Below are positions 25,471 through 39,600 of a stretch of 64,000 nt of DNA, one piece after another (within the stretch, counting starts at the first letter, position 1; every line of letters begins with the position of its first letter). The DNA lies in contig JAREIK010000780.1 in NCBI GenBank assembly GCA_029783825.1, forward strand, positions 44,386-108,385, given 5' to 3'. Source of the DNA: Sapria himalayana (Eukaryota > Streptophyta > Magnoliopsida > Malpighiales > Rafflesiaceae). The notes below the pieces were generated by a model. The model was given only the letters and a program-made list of their open reading frames with translations. It made no database searches and was not told where the DNA came from. Made by a program: the position numbers and the translations under genes.

Positions 25471-27957
25471 TTAAAATAATTTATTTTTTTCCTCTCTCAA
25501 TTCTAGGATGATTTCTAAAGCTCTAACCAAAATAATAGGAGCTTTTACTTTATCTCTATTATGTCTCATCATATTTGATGTTGAATCACTAGGCTATCAA
25601 AGGTAATTTTACTCATATACGCTAACAGACTAAACCAAAGTTGTCCCCCTATGTGTTGAAATAGCTAGTTGTTGAGGATGCTATTTATATTGATTATTGT
25701 AATTTCTTCAAAAATATATCTCATGCACAGACTCAAAACAATTGTTTTAAAACATAGTTCACCTCTAAAAAAATAACCACCTTGTAGCCTATTAGAACAA
25801 ACTAGCCCCAGGGTGGTTTGAGCATGACAGGAAGTATGGGCTCTCTTTCAATCAAGAATCAAAAAATTTATTTTAATGGCATGTCTAAGCCTTTTTTTTA
25901 TATCCTAATGGATATGAAAAGTATCATTTCTTTTTTTTATATTAAATGAGTTATGTATATAAGATCACAATACCCAAAAAGGAGTAAATGAATCATATTC
26001 AAATGTATAAAAGGTTTTAATCATTGCTCAAAATATTAGTCTTGCATATTGACACTCGAGGTCATGAATCAAAGGAAAAGGACATATTGATATTTCCAAT
26101 CCCAAGAATTTTAGCTATAGAAAGTTATAAAGAGTAGTACTCGAGCTTTAACTATTTCTAGGGTCATGACTGTTGTTATTGAGGAATGTCCAAAGTTACA
26201 ATCATTCCTATTGCAATGACTTTGCAATATAAAGATAAAATTCACAAGCTATGGTCATATCCAATACTGTGACCCAGTATTATAGTGATTAAATATGTAT
26301 TCATGATCATTCTTAGTGCCATAACAATATGTTCAACAGAGAGACACAAGTTATGGCATATTCTCATCGATATGATTTTGTGTTCTAGAGACTAAATATA
26401 CAATCATGACCATTGCTAATGCTAGAATAATCTAAAGCAAGAAAGCGACTAAATTCATAACTCACCCCTTGAGTCATGACTTTGTGTTACATATACAAAA
26501 AGATAAATCTGTGACAGTCCTAAAAATTGTGAATTTCAATTTAAATTTAACACTTAGTCATTTGATTATAAAAGTGCAAAACATGAGATTTAGGATTTAG
26601 GGTTTATGTAGTAGGGTTATAGTTTATCGTTTAAAGATTAGGATTTAAAGTTTAGATTTTATGGTTTTTTTTTATTTTTTTTTTTTGGAAAACACACACT
26701 TTAATTATCATTTAGGCACACAACTTACAAGAGACTAAAGAGCTAACTAATTTAGGATAGCCCACCAAATCCTATGCACCTTAATGATTCTATGCATAAA
26801 ATACATAAAAAAACATAATGCCTAATAATTCCAAGCGTAAGAATATAACTAAAATCACCTGGCATTCCCAGACTTTAGAGTTGGTATTGAGTCATTATGC
26901 GCACTGCGTCCTTTCCATTTGGATTTGTCCAAGCCTTTTGGAGGAACCTGAACGATGAACCATATTAAAACTATGCAAATATAAGATTGTGCATGTGAGT
27001 GACATGCAGCATCAAGCATTTGCCTATGTCATTGCTATGCAATGGAATACATGTAAAATTAAATACCCATAAATCCACAAGTCCATATCTATGGCACTTT
27101 GTCAATTCATTCTCACCACTGAATTCCACATTCTTTTGCTCCAATGATCCTCAAAAGAGTATCTCTTGGTTAGAATGCTTCCTCCTCGATCTCCAAGAAG
27201 TGGCTATATGTTGCACTGACAAAATATCAAAAAATATGCATGCATCGGTGTGCATGTGTGATGAGGTCAATCGCATAGTCTAATTATCTACGTGTACAAC
27301 CAAGCTAGAATACAAGTAAAATTACAAAATTCTATAAAGATGGGTCTTCTGCTCCCGGGAGTGTAGCATCGCCTAATGTGTATTTACAAAATACATTAGT
27401 GGGCCCCACTTAGAGATACTCATCGGTCCAGTTGCCCTAATTGCATGCTACATAAAGAACAAACAAGATTGTGTGTGTGAGTATGTCATGATCCATCTCT
27501 GCAAGTTCATGGTGCATACAAAGTCAAAAATAAAAATAAGACTACAAACATAAACTACTAGTTTGAATCTTTCGCTCCCGTGTGGCTGGTATGGACTCCA
27601 TTGCTTACTGGCCCTGCTTGGTGATGCTTCGGATATTGCTGGCTCTCCAATTAATTCTGGATTACCCGCTACTCCTGTCGGGTGATGGTTGGGTGGCCCT
27701 CTATGCTGCTTGATAGGGCTGGTGGGACCCACTCCTAGCTACTCCTGGGTTTACTCCCTACCACTTTGTTCTACTCATCAGTTGTCTGAATGTAATCATC
27801 CCGGCTTGCTAGTGGGGCCCTCTACATGTGGTGGCCCATACTTCTGCTTGCTTCCAAGACTTGCTGGCCCCTCTAAATTCTACACCAAAATGGACAAGAT
27901 ATGTGCACGTGTGTACTGTGGTACGTCGCTATGTGTGTGTGGTGCAGCAATATCAGG
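25471..27957. repeat. Passenger block, copy B
   Basis: About 2.49 kb, colinear with block A minus its 111-bp duplication, with the same satellite phase at both junctions. It is the most complete unduplicated copy and the best reference for the block. Its telomere-like tract is 26588-26664, poly-T 26665-26686, and the minus-strand retrocopy-like half runs to 27957. The AATAAA position reads AATTAA here (plus-strand TTAATT near 26701), a decayed signal. Confidence 0.9.
26665..27957 (-). pseudogene. Polyadenylated retrocopy-like unit, block B
   Basis: Colinear with 12705-13985, ending in a longer A-rich tail (plus-strand T-rich 26665-26686). A 94-codon minus-strand frame (27448-27732) starts with a proline- and histidine-rich part and ends in a hydrophobic stretch. 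I recognise no domain in it. The opposite-strand frames 26999-27283 and 27689-27979 overlap the same DNA and have no support either. I treat the unit as a dead or non-coding copy. Confidence 0.5.
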
Positions 27958-30952
27958 GTATAAGAGTTTAGTAATTTAAGTATTTAGCTATTTTGTGGTT
28001 TATAGTTTTTATTTAAATAATTAAATAACAAAAAAATTATTTTTATGATTTTTTCTCATTTTCAAGGTTATAACCTTTGAAAATATTATAATTTTTATTT
28101 TTTCTTCAAATGTTAATACAATATTTACTTATAATAATCATAAAAATTAAATATCATGTAAATTTAATATAAATAATTTAATTGATCGATATTATAATAC
28201 TAATCATAAAATAGATTAATAAACTATTATTAATAAGATATATATTAATTTAAATATATTTGCAAAACCTAAAACGATTCAAAATCAAAGTAAAATATAT
28301 TACTATATAATTATTTTTTATTTTTAAAATTTTGATTTTTTTTATAAGCTTATAAATTTTTTTGATGAAGATAAATTATTTAAATTATATTTGTCTCATT
28401 CATAATTTTTTTTTTCAATTAATATTTTTATAAAAATAAAATAATAAATAATTAAAATGAATATTGAAATTATAATGAATACAAATAAAAATGAGATATA
28501 TGATTAATTATTTAGGGTATACCAGTTTAATTGTTTAAATATTTAGGAGTTTAGGATTTTGGTGATTTGAGTGTTTAGGCATTTAGTAGGTTATATGTTT
28601 TATTTAAATAATTAAATAACAAAAAATTATTTTTCAAATTTTATATCAATTTTGAAGGTTATAACCTTGATAAATATAATAATTTTTTAATTTTTTTCAA
28701 ATGTGAATACAATATTTAGTTATAATAAATGTAATAATTATATATAATGTAAATTAAAAATTAACAATTTTTTTGATAGATATTAATAAAATAAATATAA
28801 ATATAAATATAATAAAGATCAAAAAATAAATTAATAAACTATTATATATTGATAGATATTTATATATTATTTATAAATACAAAACCTTTAAAGATGGTTT
28901 AAAGGCTTAAGTATTTATGGGTTTTGGGGTTTGGGGTTTAGGAGTTTAATTATTTAAGCATTTAGGCATTTAGTAGTTTATAGGTTTTATATATACAATA
29001 AAATAACAAAAAATTTATTTTTGTGATTTTATCTCATTTTCAAAGATGGTAACCTTTAAAAATATAATAATATTTAAATTATTTTCAAATGTAAATATAA
29101 TATTTAGTTATATTAATCTTTATAATTATATATCATGTAAATTCAATATAAACAATTATATTTATAAATATTCTAATAATGATCAAAAAATAAATTAATA
29201 ATCTATTTTTAATAAGATATATATCAATTAAAATATAATTATAAAACCTAAAATGATTAAGAAGCAAAGCAAAATATATTACTATATAATAATTTTTTGT
29301 TTTAGAATTTTTTTTTGTTTTAAAAAGTTTATCTATAATTTTTTGATTAAAAATAATTTATATAAATTATTTTTGTTTAGCTCAATTTATTATGTAATTA
29401 ATATTTATATATAAATAATCAAATAAATAATTAAAATGAATATTTAAAATTATAATGAAAAAAAATGAGATTTATTATTTATTATTTAGGGATACTATTT
29501 TAATTTAAATTAGATCTATCTCACTAATAATTTATTTTGTAATTAATATTTCTATAAAAATAAACTGATAAATAATTAAAATAAAAATTTAAAATTATAT
29601 TGAATAAAAATTAAAATGAGATTGATGATTTATTATTAATCTATACCAGTTTAATGGAATAAGTATTTAAAGGTTTTATTGTTTAGAAGTTTAGCAATTT
29701 ATGTTTTTAGGCTTTTAGTGGTTTATAGGTTTTATTTAAAAAATAAAATAACAAAAAAAATAATATAATATGTTATCATTTTCATTGGTTATAACCTTTG
29801 AAAATATAATAATATTTACAATTTTTTGAAATGTGAATAGAATATTTAGTTATAATAATATTAATAATTATATATCATATAAATTCAATATAAACAATCT
29901 TATTGATAAATAATATAATAATGATCAATAATTAAATTAATAAACTTTTAATAAAAAGATAGATATTAATTAAAAAATATTTACAAAACCCAAATTCATT
30001 CGAAATTAAAGTAAAATATATTACTGGATAATAATTTTAAATTTTTAAATCTTTACTTCTTTTATATGCATATATATATTATTCCATTAAAAATTAAATT
30101 TTTAAATTATATTTGTCGCACTCATAATTTATTTTGTAATAAATATTTCTATAAAAATAAACTAATAAATAATTAAAATGAATATTTAAAATTATAATAA
30201 ATAGAAATAAAAATTAGATTTATTATTTATTATGTATTATATATCGCTTTAATGGTTACTATATTTATGCATTATGGGTTCTAGAAGTTTACTTATTTAA
30301 CTGTGTATGTATTTAGTAGTTTATAGGTTTTATTTAAAAAATAAAAAAACAAAAAATTTATTTTTATATTTTTTTGATATTTTCAAAGGTTATAACCATA
30401 GAAAATATAATAATATTTAAATTTTTTTCAGAAGTGAATTCAATATTTAGTTATAATAATCATTATATTTATATATCATATAAATTCAATATAAATAATT
30501 TTATTGATAAATATTTTAATAATGATCAAAAAATAAATTAATAATCTATTATTAATAAGATAGATATAAATTATTATATAATTACAAAACCTAAAATGAT
30601 TCAGAAGCAAAGCAAAATATATTATTATATAATAATTTTTTGTTTTGAAATTTTTTTTTCTTTTAAGAAGTTTATCTATAATTTTTTGATTAAAAATAAT
30701 TTATATAAATTATATTTGTGCAACTAATAATTTATTTTCTAATTAATATTTATATAAAAATAAAAAAATAAATAATAAAATATGAATATTTAAAATTAAA
30801 ATTAAAAAAAATGAGATTTATTCTTTATTATTTTAGATATACTGGTTAAATTTAAATTAGATCTGTCTCACTAATAATTTATGTTGTAATTAATATTTCT
30901 ATAAAAATAAACTGATAAATAATTAAAATATAAATTAAAATTATACTGAATA
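27958..30952. repeat. AT-rich satellite array, segment 3
   Basis: Six monomers, with modules near 27960, 28515, 28895, 29490 (long), 30240 and 30835, the last broken by block C. The first five match the order after block A (13990, 14530, 14895, 15490, 16225). Block B plus this segment forms a repeat of about 5.5 kb before block C. Confidence 0.95.
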
Positions 30953-32799
30953 ATTAAAATAATTTATTTTGTTCCTCTCTCAACTCTAGAATGATTGCTA
31001 AAGCTCTAACCAAAATAATAGGAGCTTTTACTTAATCTCTATTATGTATCATCATATTTGATGTTGAATCACTGGGCTATCAAAGGTAATTTGACTCATG
31101 TATGCTAACAGTCTAAACCAAAGTTGTATCCCTATGTGTTGAAATAGCTAGTCGTTGAGGATGCTATTTATATTGATTATTGTAATTTATTCTAAAATAT
31201 CTCTCATGCACACACTCAAAGAAATTTTTTTAAAACATAGTTCAACTCTAAAAAAATAACCACCTTGTAGTCTATTAGAACAAACTAGCCCCTGGGTAGT
31301 TTGAGCAGGGGAATAAGTATGGGCTCTCTTTTAATCAAGAATCAAAAAATTTATTTTATTGGCATGTCTAAGCCAATTTTTATATCCTCATGGATATGAA
31401 AAGTATCATTTCTTTCTTTTTATATTAAATGAGTTATGTATACAAGCTCACAATACCCAAAAATGTGTAAATGAATCATATTCAAATGTATAAATTGTTT
31501 TAATCATTGCCCAATATTAGTTTTGCATATTGACTCTTGAGGTCACAAATTAAAAGGAAAAAGCCATAGTGATATTTCCAATCCCAAGAATTTTAGCTAT
31601 AGAAAGTTATAAAGAGTAGTACTCGAGCTTTAACTATTTCTAGGGTCATAACTTTTGCTCTTGAGGAATGTCCAAAGTTACAATCATTCCTAGTGCAATG
31701 ACTTTGCAATATAAAGATAAAATGCACAAGCTATGGTCATATCCAAGACTGTGACCCATTATTATAGTGATTAAATATGTATTCATGATCATTCTTAGTG
31801 CCATGACAATATGTTCAACAGATAGACACAAGTTATGGCATATTCTCATCGATATGATTTTGTGTTCTAGAGACAAAATATACAATCATGCCCTTTGCTA
31901 ATGCTGCAATAATCTAAAGCAACAAAGAGACTGAATTTATAACTCACCCCTTGAGTCATGACTTTGTGTTACATATACAAAAAGATAAATCTGTGAGATT
32001 CCTAAAAGTTGTGAATTTCAATTTAAATTTAACAATTATTCATATGATTATAAAAGTGCAAAACATGAGATTTAGGATTTAGGGTTTATGGATTAGGATT
32101 ATAGTTTATGGTTTAAGGTTTAGGATTTAATGTTTCGTGTTTATGGTTTTTTTTTTGTTTTTTTTTGGAAAATACGCACTTTATTTATCATTTAGGCACG
32201 CAACTTACAAAATGCATTTTATTTTAAAAATGCTTTAGTATGCCCCACTTAGAGATACTCATGGGTCCAGTTACCCTCATTGCATGCTACATAGAGAACA
32301 GTCAAGATTGTGTGTGTGAGTATGTAATGATTCGTTTCTACAAGTCCATGGTGCATACAAAGCCCAAAATACTAATAAGACTACAAACATAAACTACAAG
32401 TTTGAATCTTTCGCTCCCATGTGGCTGGTACGGACTCCATTGCTTACTGGCCCTGCTTGGTGATCCTTCAGATTTTTTCGGCTCTCCTATTAATCATGGA
32501 TTACCCACTACTCCTGTTCGGCAACGGTTGGGTGACCCTCTATGCTCCCTGATAGTGCTAGGGGGACCCATTTCTAGCTACTCCTGGGTTTTCTCCTGAC
32601 CACTTTGCTCGGTAGCGTCAGTTGTCTGAATGTTATCATCCTGGCTAGCTAGTGGGGCCCTCTACAAGCTGGTGGCCCATTCTTCTGGCTGCTTCCAGGA
32701 CTTGCTGGCCCCTCTAAATGCTACACCAAAATGGACAAGAATATGTGTACGTGTGTATTGTGGTCGCTCGCTATGTGTGTGTCGTGTAGCAGTAACAAG
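30953..32799. repeat. Passenger block, copy C (internally deleted)
   Basis: Same junctions and order as A and B, but about 1.85 kb long. Around 32205-32210 the sequence passes from a string matching A at 12760 to one matching A at 13415, a loss of 655 bp. The hexamer TTACAA is present at both breakpoints and kept once. A small insertion of about 16 bp follows (ATTTTATTTTAAAAATGC). The telomere-like tract (32069-32146) and poly-T (32147-32166) remain, with TTTATT at 32180-32185. Confidence 0.9.
32147..32799 (-). pseudogene. Deleted retrocopy-like unit, block C
   Basis: Only the tail-proximal 40 bp or so and the distal half (equivalent to A 13421-13985) remain of the minus-strand unit. The AATAAA signal is intact and lies 13 bp from the tail, as in block A. 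The short plus-strand frames 32402-32599 and 32630-32821 carry no recognisable domain. Confidence 0.5.
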
Positions 32800-32899
32800 T
32801 TTTAGGAGTTTAGTCATTTAAGTATTTAGGTATTTTGTGGTTTATAGGTATTATTTAAAAAATAAAATAACAAAAAAATTATTTTTATGATTTTTTCTC

Positions 32900-32975
32900 A
32901 TTTTCAAGGTTATAACCATTGAAAATATGATAATTTTTTTTTTCAAATGTTAATAGATCGATTATTTAGGGGTTT
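32900..32975. repeat. Chimeric monomer junction after block C
   Basis: Sequence matching the first monomer after blocks A and B (palindrome near 32908, then TTTCAAATGTTAATA) changes abruptly at about 32953 to the telomere-like module of another subtype (GATTATTTAGGGGTTTTGTC, compare 24190 and 40150). The end of one monomer and start of the next are lost. The join is about 45 bp downstream of the palindrome. Confidence 0.8.
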
Positions 32976-35900
32976 TGTCATTTAGGAGTTTAGCAATTTA
33001 TGTTTTTGGGCATTTAGTGGTATATAGGTTTTATTTATATAATAAAAATACAAAAAAAAATTTTTGATTTTTTTTAGATTTTGAAAGGTTATAACTTTTG
33101 AAAATAAAATAATTTTTAAAATCTTTTGAAATGTGAATACCATATATAATTATATTAATCTTATTAATTATATATCATATAAATTCAATATAAATAATTT
33201 AAATGATAGATATTATAATAATGATCAAAAATTAAATAAATAAACTATTATTAATAATATAAATATTAATTAAAATATATTTAAATAACAAAAATGATTC
33301 AAAATCAAATAAAAATATATTACTAAATAATAATTTTAATTTTTAATTTTTTACATCTTTTTATAAGCTTATATTTTTTTATGATTAAAAATAAATTATA
33401 TAAATAATATCTGTCTCACTCGAAATTTATTTTGTAATTAATTTTTCTAAAAAAGTAAAATATAAATAAATAAAATGAATATTTAAAATTATAATAAATA
33501 GAAATAAAAATGAGATTTATTATTTATTAGGTAGTATATAGATATTATAAGGTTTATGTATTTAGGGGTTTCGGGTTTTATGAGCTGCAGATTTAAGTAA
33601 GTAAACATCTAGTGGTCTATAGGTTTTATTTAAAAATGAAATAACAAAAAATTTATTTTTTGTATTCTTTCTCATTTTTTAAGATTATAACCTTTGAAAA
33701 TATAATAATTTTTAAATTTTTTTCAAAGGTGAATACAATATTTATTTATAATAATCATAATAATTATATATCATATAAATTCAATATAAACAATATTATT
33801 GATAGATATTCTAAGAATTATCAAAAAATAAATTAAAAATCTATTATGAATAAGATTGATATTACTTAAATAGAATATCAAAACCTAAAATGATTCAAAA
33901 GCAAATCAAAATATATCACTAAATAATAATTATTTGTTTTTAAATTTTTATGAATTTTATAACCTTATCTATTTTTTGATTGAAAAAAATTTTTAATAAA
34001 TTATATTTTTAACTCATAATTTATTTTATAATTAATAAATATATAAAAATAAAAAACTAAACAATCAAAATTAATTTTTTAAATTATAATGAAAACAAAT
34101 AAAAATGAGATTTATTAAATATTATTTAGGGTATACCGGTTTAAAGGATTATCTAAATAGGGGTATCGGGATTTTGTAGTTTAGTGATTTAAGTGCTTAG
34201 ACATTTAGTGATTTATATGTTTTATTTAAATAATGAAATAACAAAAAAAATTATATTTTTTTATTTTTTGACAATATTAAATTATATTATCATTGAAAAT
34301 ATAATAATTTTAAATTTTTTTAAAAATGTGAATACAATATTTAGTAATAATAATCATTATAATTATATTTAAAATAAACTAAATATAAACAATTTTATTG
34401 ATAAATATGATATCAATTATCAAAAAATAAATTAATATGCTATTATTAATATAATAGATATAAATTAAAATATAATTAAAAAACCTAAAATGATTCAAAA
34501 ACAATATAAAATTTATTATTAAATAATAATTTTTGTTTTTTAGTTTTTACTTCTTTTTATAAGCTTATATATATTTTTGATGAGAAATAAATTATTTAAA
34601 TTATATTTTTATCACTCATAATTTATTTTGTAATTAATATTTCAATATATTATTTAAATTATATTTAAGGTTTACGAGTTTAAATGATTAAGTATTTAGG
34701 GGCTTCGAGGTTTAGGAGTTTAGAGATTTATGTGTTTAGGCATTTAATGGATTATAAGTTTTATTTAAACAATGATATAACAAAAAATTTATTTTTGTTA
34801 TTTTTTATCATTTTTGAAGGTTATAACCTTTGAAAATATAACAATTTTTAAATTTTGTTTATATGTGAATACAATATTTAGTTATGATAATTTTAATAAT
34901 TATATATCATGTAAATTCAATATAAACAATTATATTAATAGATATTATATTAATGATCAGAATATAATTAATAAACTATTATTAATAAGAAATATTTTAT
35001 TTAAAATATATTTGCAAAACATAAATTTATTCAAAATCAAAATAAAATATATTACTTAATAATAATTTATTTGATGTTTCGCTTCTTTTAATAAGTTTAT
35101 ATTTTTTTTATTAAAAGTAAATTATTTAAATTATATTTGTCTTCCTCATAATTTTTTTTTTAATTTATAATTCTATAAAAATAAACTAATAAATAATTAA
35201 AATGAATAATTAAAACTATAATGAATACAAATAAAATAAAGATTTATTATTTATTGTTCAGGATATACTAGTTTAATGGTTTAAGTATTTAGGTGTTTTT
35301 GGGTTTAGTGATTTAAGTGTTTAGGCCTTTAGTGATTTATACTTTTTATTTAAAGAATGAAAAAATAAAAAATTTAATTTTTTGATTTTTTATAATTTTT
35401 GAGGGTTATTACCTTTGAAATTATAATAATTTTTAATTTTATTTAAATGTGAATATAATATTCAGTAATAATAATCTTAATAATTATATATAATATAAAC
35501 TCAATATAAATAGTTTTATTAATAGATTTTATAATAATGATCAATAAAAAATTAATAAACTAATATTAATAAGAATTATATAAATTAAAATATAATTGCA
35601 AAATGAAAAATGATTCAAAATAAAAATAAAATATATTACTAAATAATAAATTTTTGTTTTTAAAATTTTGCCTGTTTTTATAAGTATATATTTTTTTCAT
35701 AATGAAAAATAAATTATTTAAATTAGATCTGTCACACTAAAAATTTATTTCGTAATTAATATTTCTATAAAAATAAACTGATATATAATTAAAATAAAAA
35801 TTTAAAAATATAGTTAATAAAAATTAAATTGAGATTTATGATTTTTTATTAATGTAAACAAGTCAAATAGTTAAAGTATTTAGAGGTTTTATCATTTAGG

Positions 35901-36588
35901 AGTTTAGCAATTTATGTTTTTAGGCATTTAGTGGTTTATAGGTTTTATTTAATCAATAAAATAACAAAAAAAAATTTTGTAATTTTTTCGCATTTTCATA
36001 GGTTATAACCTTTGAAAATATAATAATATTTAAAATTTTTTCGAAATGTGAATATAATATTTAGTTATAATAATATTAGTAATTATATTTGATATAAATT
36101 CAATATAAATAATTTTATTGATAGATATTATAATAATGATCAAATTTAAATTAATAAACTAATAATAAAAAGATTGAAATTAATTAAAAAATATTTACAA
36201 AACCCAAATTGATTCAAAATAAAGAAAAAATATATTACTGGATAATAATTTTTAATTTTTTAATTTTTACTTCTTTTATAAGCATATAGTTTTTTTTGAT
36301 TAAAAATAAATTAATTAAAATCTATATGTTGCTCACATAATTTAATTTGTAATAAATATTTCTATAAAAATAAACAAATAAATAATTAAAATGAATATTT
36401 AAAATTATAATAAATACAAATAAAAATTAGATTTATTAATTATTAAGTAGTATATAGCGGTTTAATGGTTTATGTATTTAGGCAATATGAGGTTTAAAAG
36501 TTTACTGATATAACAGTGTATGCATTTAGTAGATTATAGGTTTTATTAAAAAAATAAAATAATAAAAAAATTTATTTTTATTATTTTT

Positions 36589-36624
36589 TTATATTTTCAA
36601 AGGTTATAACCTTTGAAAATATAA
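36589..36624. repeat. Perfect 36-bp palindrome, longest dyad seen
   Basis: The dyad with core AAAGGTTATAACCTTT extends here to 36 bp of perfect symmetry, beginning TTATATTTTC and ending GAAAATATAA. It lies in a standard monomer about 100 bp after the telomere-like module. Confidence 0.9.
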
Positions 36625-39600
36625 TAATTTTACAAATTTTTTTAAAAGTGAATACAATATTTAGTTATAATAATCATTATATTTATATATCATATAAATT
36701 CAATATAAACAATTTTATTGATAAATATTCTAATAATGATCAAAAAATAAATTAATAACCTATTATTAATAAGATAGATATCAATTAAAATATAATTACA
36801 AAGCCTAAAATGATTCAGAAGAAAAGCAAAATATATTACTATATAATAATTTTTTATTTTCAAAATTTTTTTTCTTTTGAAAAGTTTATCAATAATTTTT
36901 TGATGAAAAATAATTTATATAAATTATATTTTTCTAACTCAATTTATTTTGTGATTAATATTTATATATAAATAAACAAATAAATAATTAAAATGAATAT
37001 TTAAAATTATAATGAAAAAAATGAGATTTATTATTTATTATTTATTATTTATTATTTAGGAATACCAGTTTAATTTAAATTAGATCTGTCTCACTAATAA
37101 TTTATTTTGTAATTAATATTTTAATAAAAATAAACTGATAAATAATTAAAATAAAAATTTAAAATTTTACTGAATAAATAATAAAAAAAGATTTATGAAT
37201 TATTATTAATGTATACCAGTTTAATAATTTAAGTACCTATAGTTTTTTTATGACTTTAGAAATTTATGTTTTTAGGCATTTAGTGGTTTATAGGTTTTAT
37301 TTAAACAATGAAATAACAAAAAAATTATTTTTGATATTTTTTCACATTTTCAAAGGGTATAACCTTCGAAAATGTGATAATTTTAAAATTTTTAAAAAAT
37401 GTGAATACATTATTTAGTAATAATAATCTTTATAATTATATATAATATAAACTAAATATAAACAATTTTATTGATAGATATGATATCAATTATCAAAGAA
37501 TAAATTAATATGCTATTATTAATATGATAGATATAAATTAAAAAATAAATTGGAAAACCTTAAAATATTCAAAATCCAAGTAAAATTTATTACTAAATAA
37601 TAATTTTTTTTTAGTTTTTGCTTCTTTTTATAAGCTTATATATTTTTTTGATGAAAAATAAATTATTTAATTTATATTTGTATCACTCCTAATTTATTTT
37701 GTAATTAATATTTTAATAAATTATTTAAATTATATTTAATGTTTATGAGTTTAATGGTTTAAGTATTTAGGGGCTTTTGTGTTTAGGAGTTTAGAGGTTT
37801 AAGTGTTTAGGCATTTAGTGGTCTATATGTTTTATTTAAACAATGATATAACAAAAAATTTATTTTTATTATTTTTTTTATTTTTGAAGGTTATAACCTT
37901 TGAAAATATAATAATTTAGAAATTATTTTCAAATGTAAATATAATATTTAGTTAAAATAATCTTATTAATTATAAGTCATTTAAATTCAATATAAATAAT
38001 TACATTGCTATATTTTATAATAATCATCAAAAAAAATTTAATAAACTATTATTAATAAGATAGATAAAATAAAAAATATATTTGCAAAATCTAAATTTAT
38101 TCAAAATCAAAGTAAAATATATTATTTAATAATAATTTTTATAATGTTTTGCTTTTTTGTATAACTTATATTTTTGTTATTATATATAAATTATTTAAAT
38201 TAATTTGTCTTACATATAAATTATTTTGTAATTTATAATTCTATAATAATAAACTAATAAATAATTAAAATAATTATTTAAAATTATAATGAATACAAAT
38301 AAAATTGAGATTTATTATTTATTCTCCAGGATATACCGGTTTAATGGTTTAAGTATTTAGGTGTTTTTTGGTTTCGGAGTTTAGTGATTTAAGTGTTTAG
38401 ACCTTTAGTGATTTATAGTTATTATCTAAAGAATTAAAAAACAAAAAATTTAACATTTTGAATTTTTTTAATTTTTGAAGTTTGTAACCATTGAATATAT
38501 AATAATTTTTAATTTTTTTAAATGTGAAAATAATATTTAGTTATAATAATCTTAATAATTATATCTAATGTAAACTAAATATAAATAATTTTATTAATAG
38601 ATATTATAATAATGATCAATAAATAAATAAATTAATAAACTAGTATTAATAAGAATGATATAAATTAAAATATAATTGTAGAACCTAAAATGATTCAAAA
38701 TCAAAATAAGATATATTATAAATAATAATTTTTTATTTTAAAAATTTTAACTCATTTTAGAAGCATATATATTTTTTTGATGAAAAATAATTATTTAAAT
38801 TATATCTGTCTCACTAATAATTTATTTTGTAATTAATTTTTCTATAAAAATAAATCGATAAATAATTAAAATGAATAATTAAAATTATAATGAATACTAA
38901 TAAAAAGCGATTTATTATTTATTATTTAGGGTATACATATTTAATGGTTTAAGTTTTTTGTGGTTTTGGGGTTAAGGAGTTTATTGATTTATATGTTTTC
39001 ACATTTAGGTGTTTATAGGTTTTATTTAATCAATGAAATAACAAAAAATTTATTTTTATGAATTTTCATGATTTTCAAAGGTTATAACCTTTGAAAATAT
39101 AATTATTTTTTAATCTTTCTAAAATATGAATACAATACTTAGTTATAATGACCTTAATAATTATATTTGAAGTAAATTTAAAATAAAAAATTTTATTAAT
39201 ATATATTATTATAATGATCGAAAAATAAATTTATAAACTATTATTAATAAGATAAATATTAATTAAAATATATTTATAGAACCCAAAATAATTCAAAATC
39301 AAAGTAAATTATATTACTAAATAAAATTTTAAATTTTTTAAATTTTATTTTTTTTATAAGCTTATATTTTTTTTCATAAAAAATAATATATTAAAATTAT
39401 ATATGTCTCACTCATTATTTATTTTGTAATTAATATTTCTATAAAAATAAACTAAAAAAATAATTAAAATGAATATTTAAAATTATAATGAATACAAATA
39501 AAAATGAAATTTATTATTTATTATTTAGGTTATATAGGTTTAATGGTTTAAGTATTTTTGGGGTTTAGGAGTCTATAGATTTAAATGATTAGGCATTTAG

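Noticed and set aside
27448..27732. 94-codon minus-strand frame as a genuine gene.
   Set aside because: Copies A and C have indels shifting the frame and no domain is recognisable. Kept only as a possible remnant within the retrocopy-like unit.
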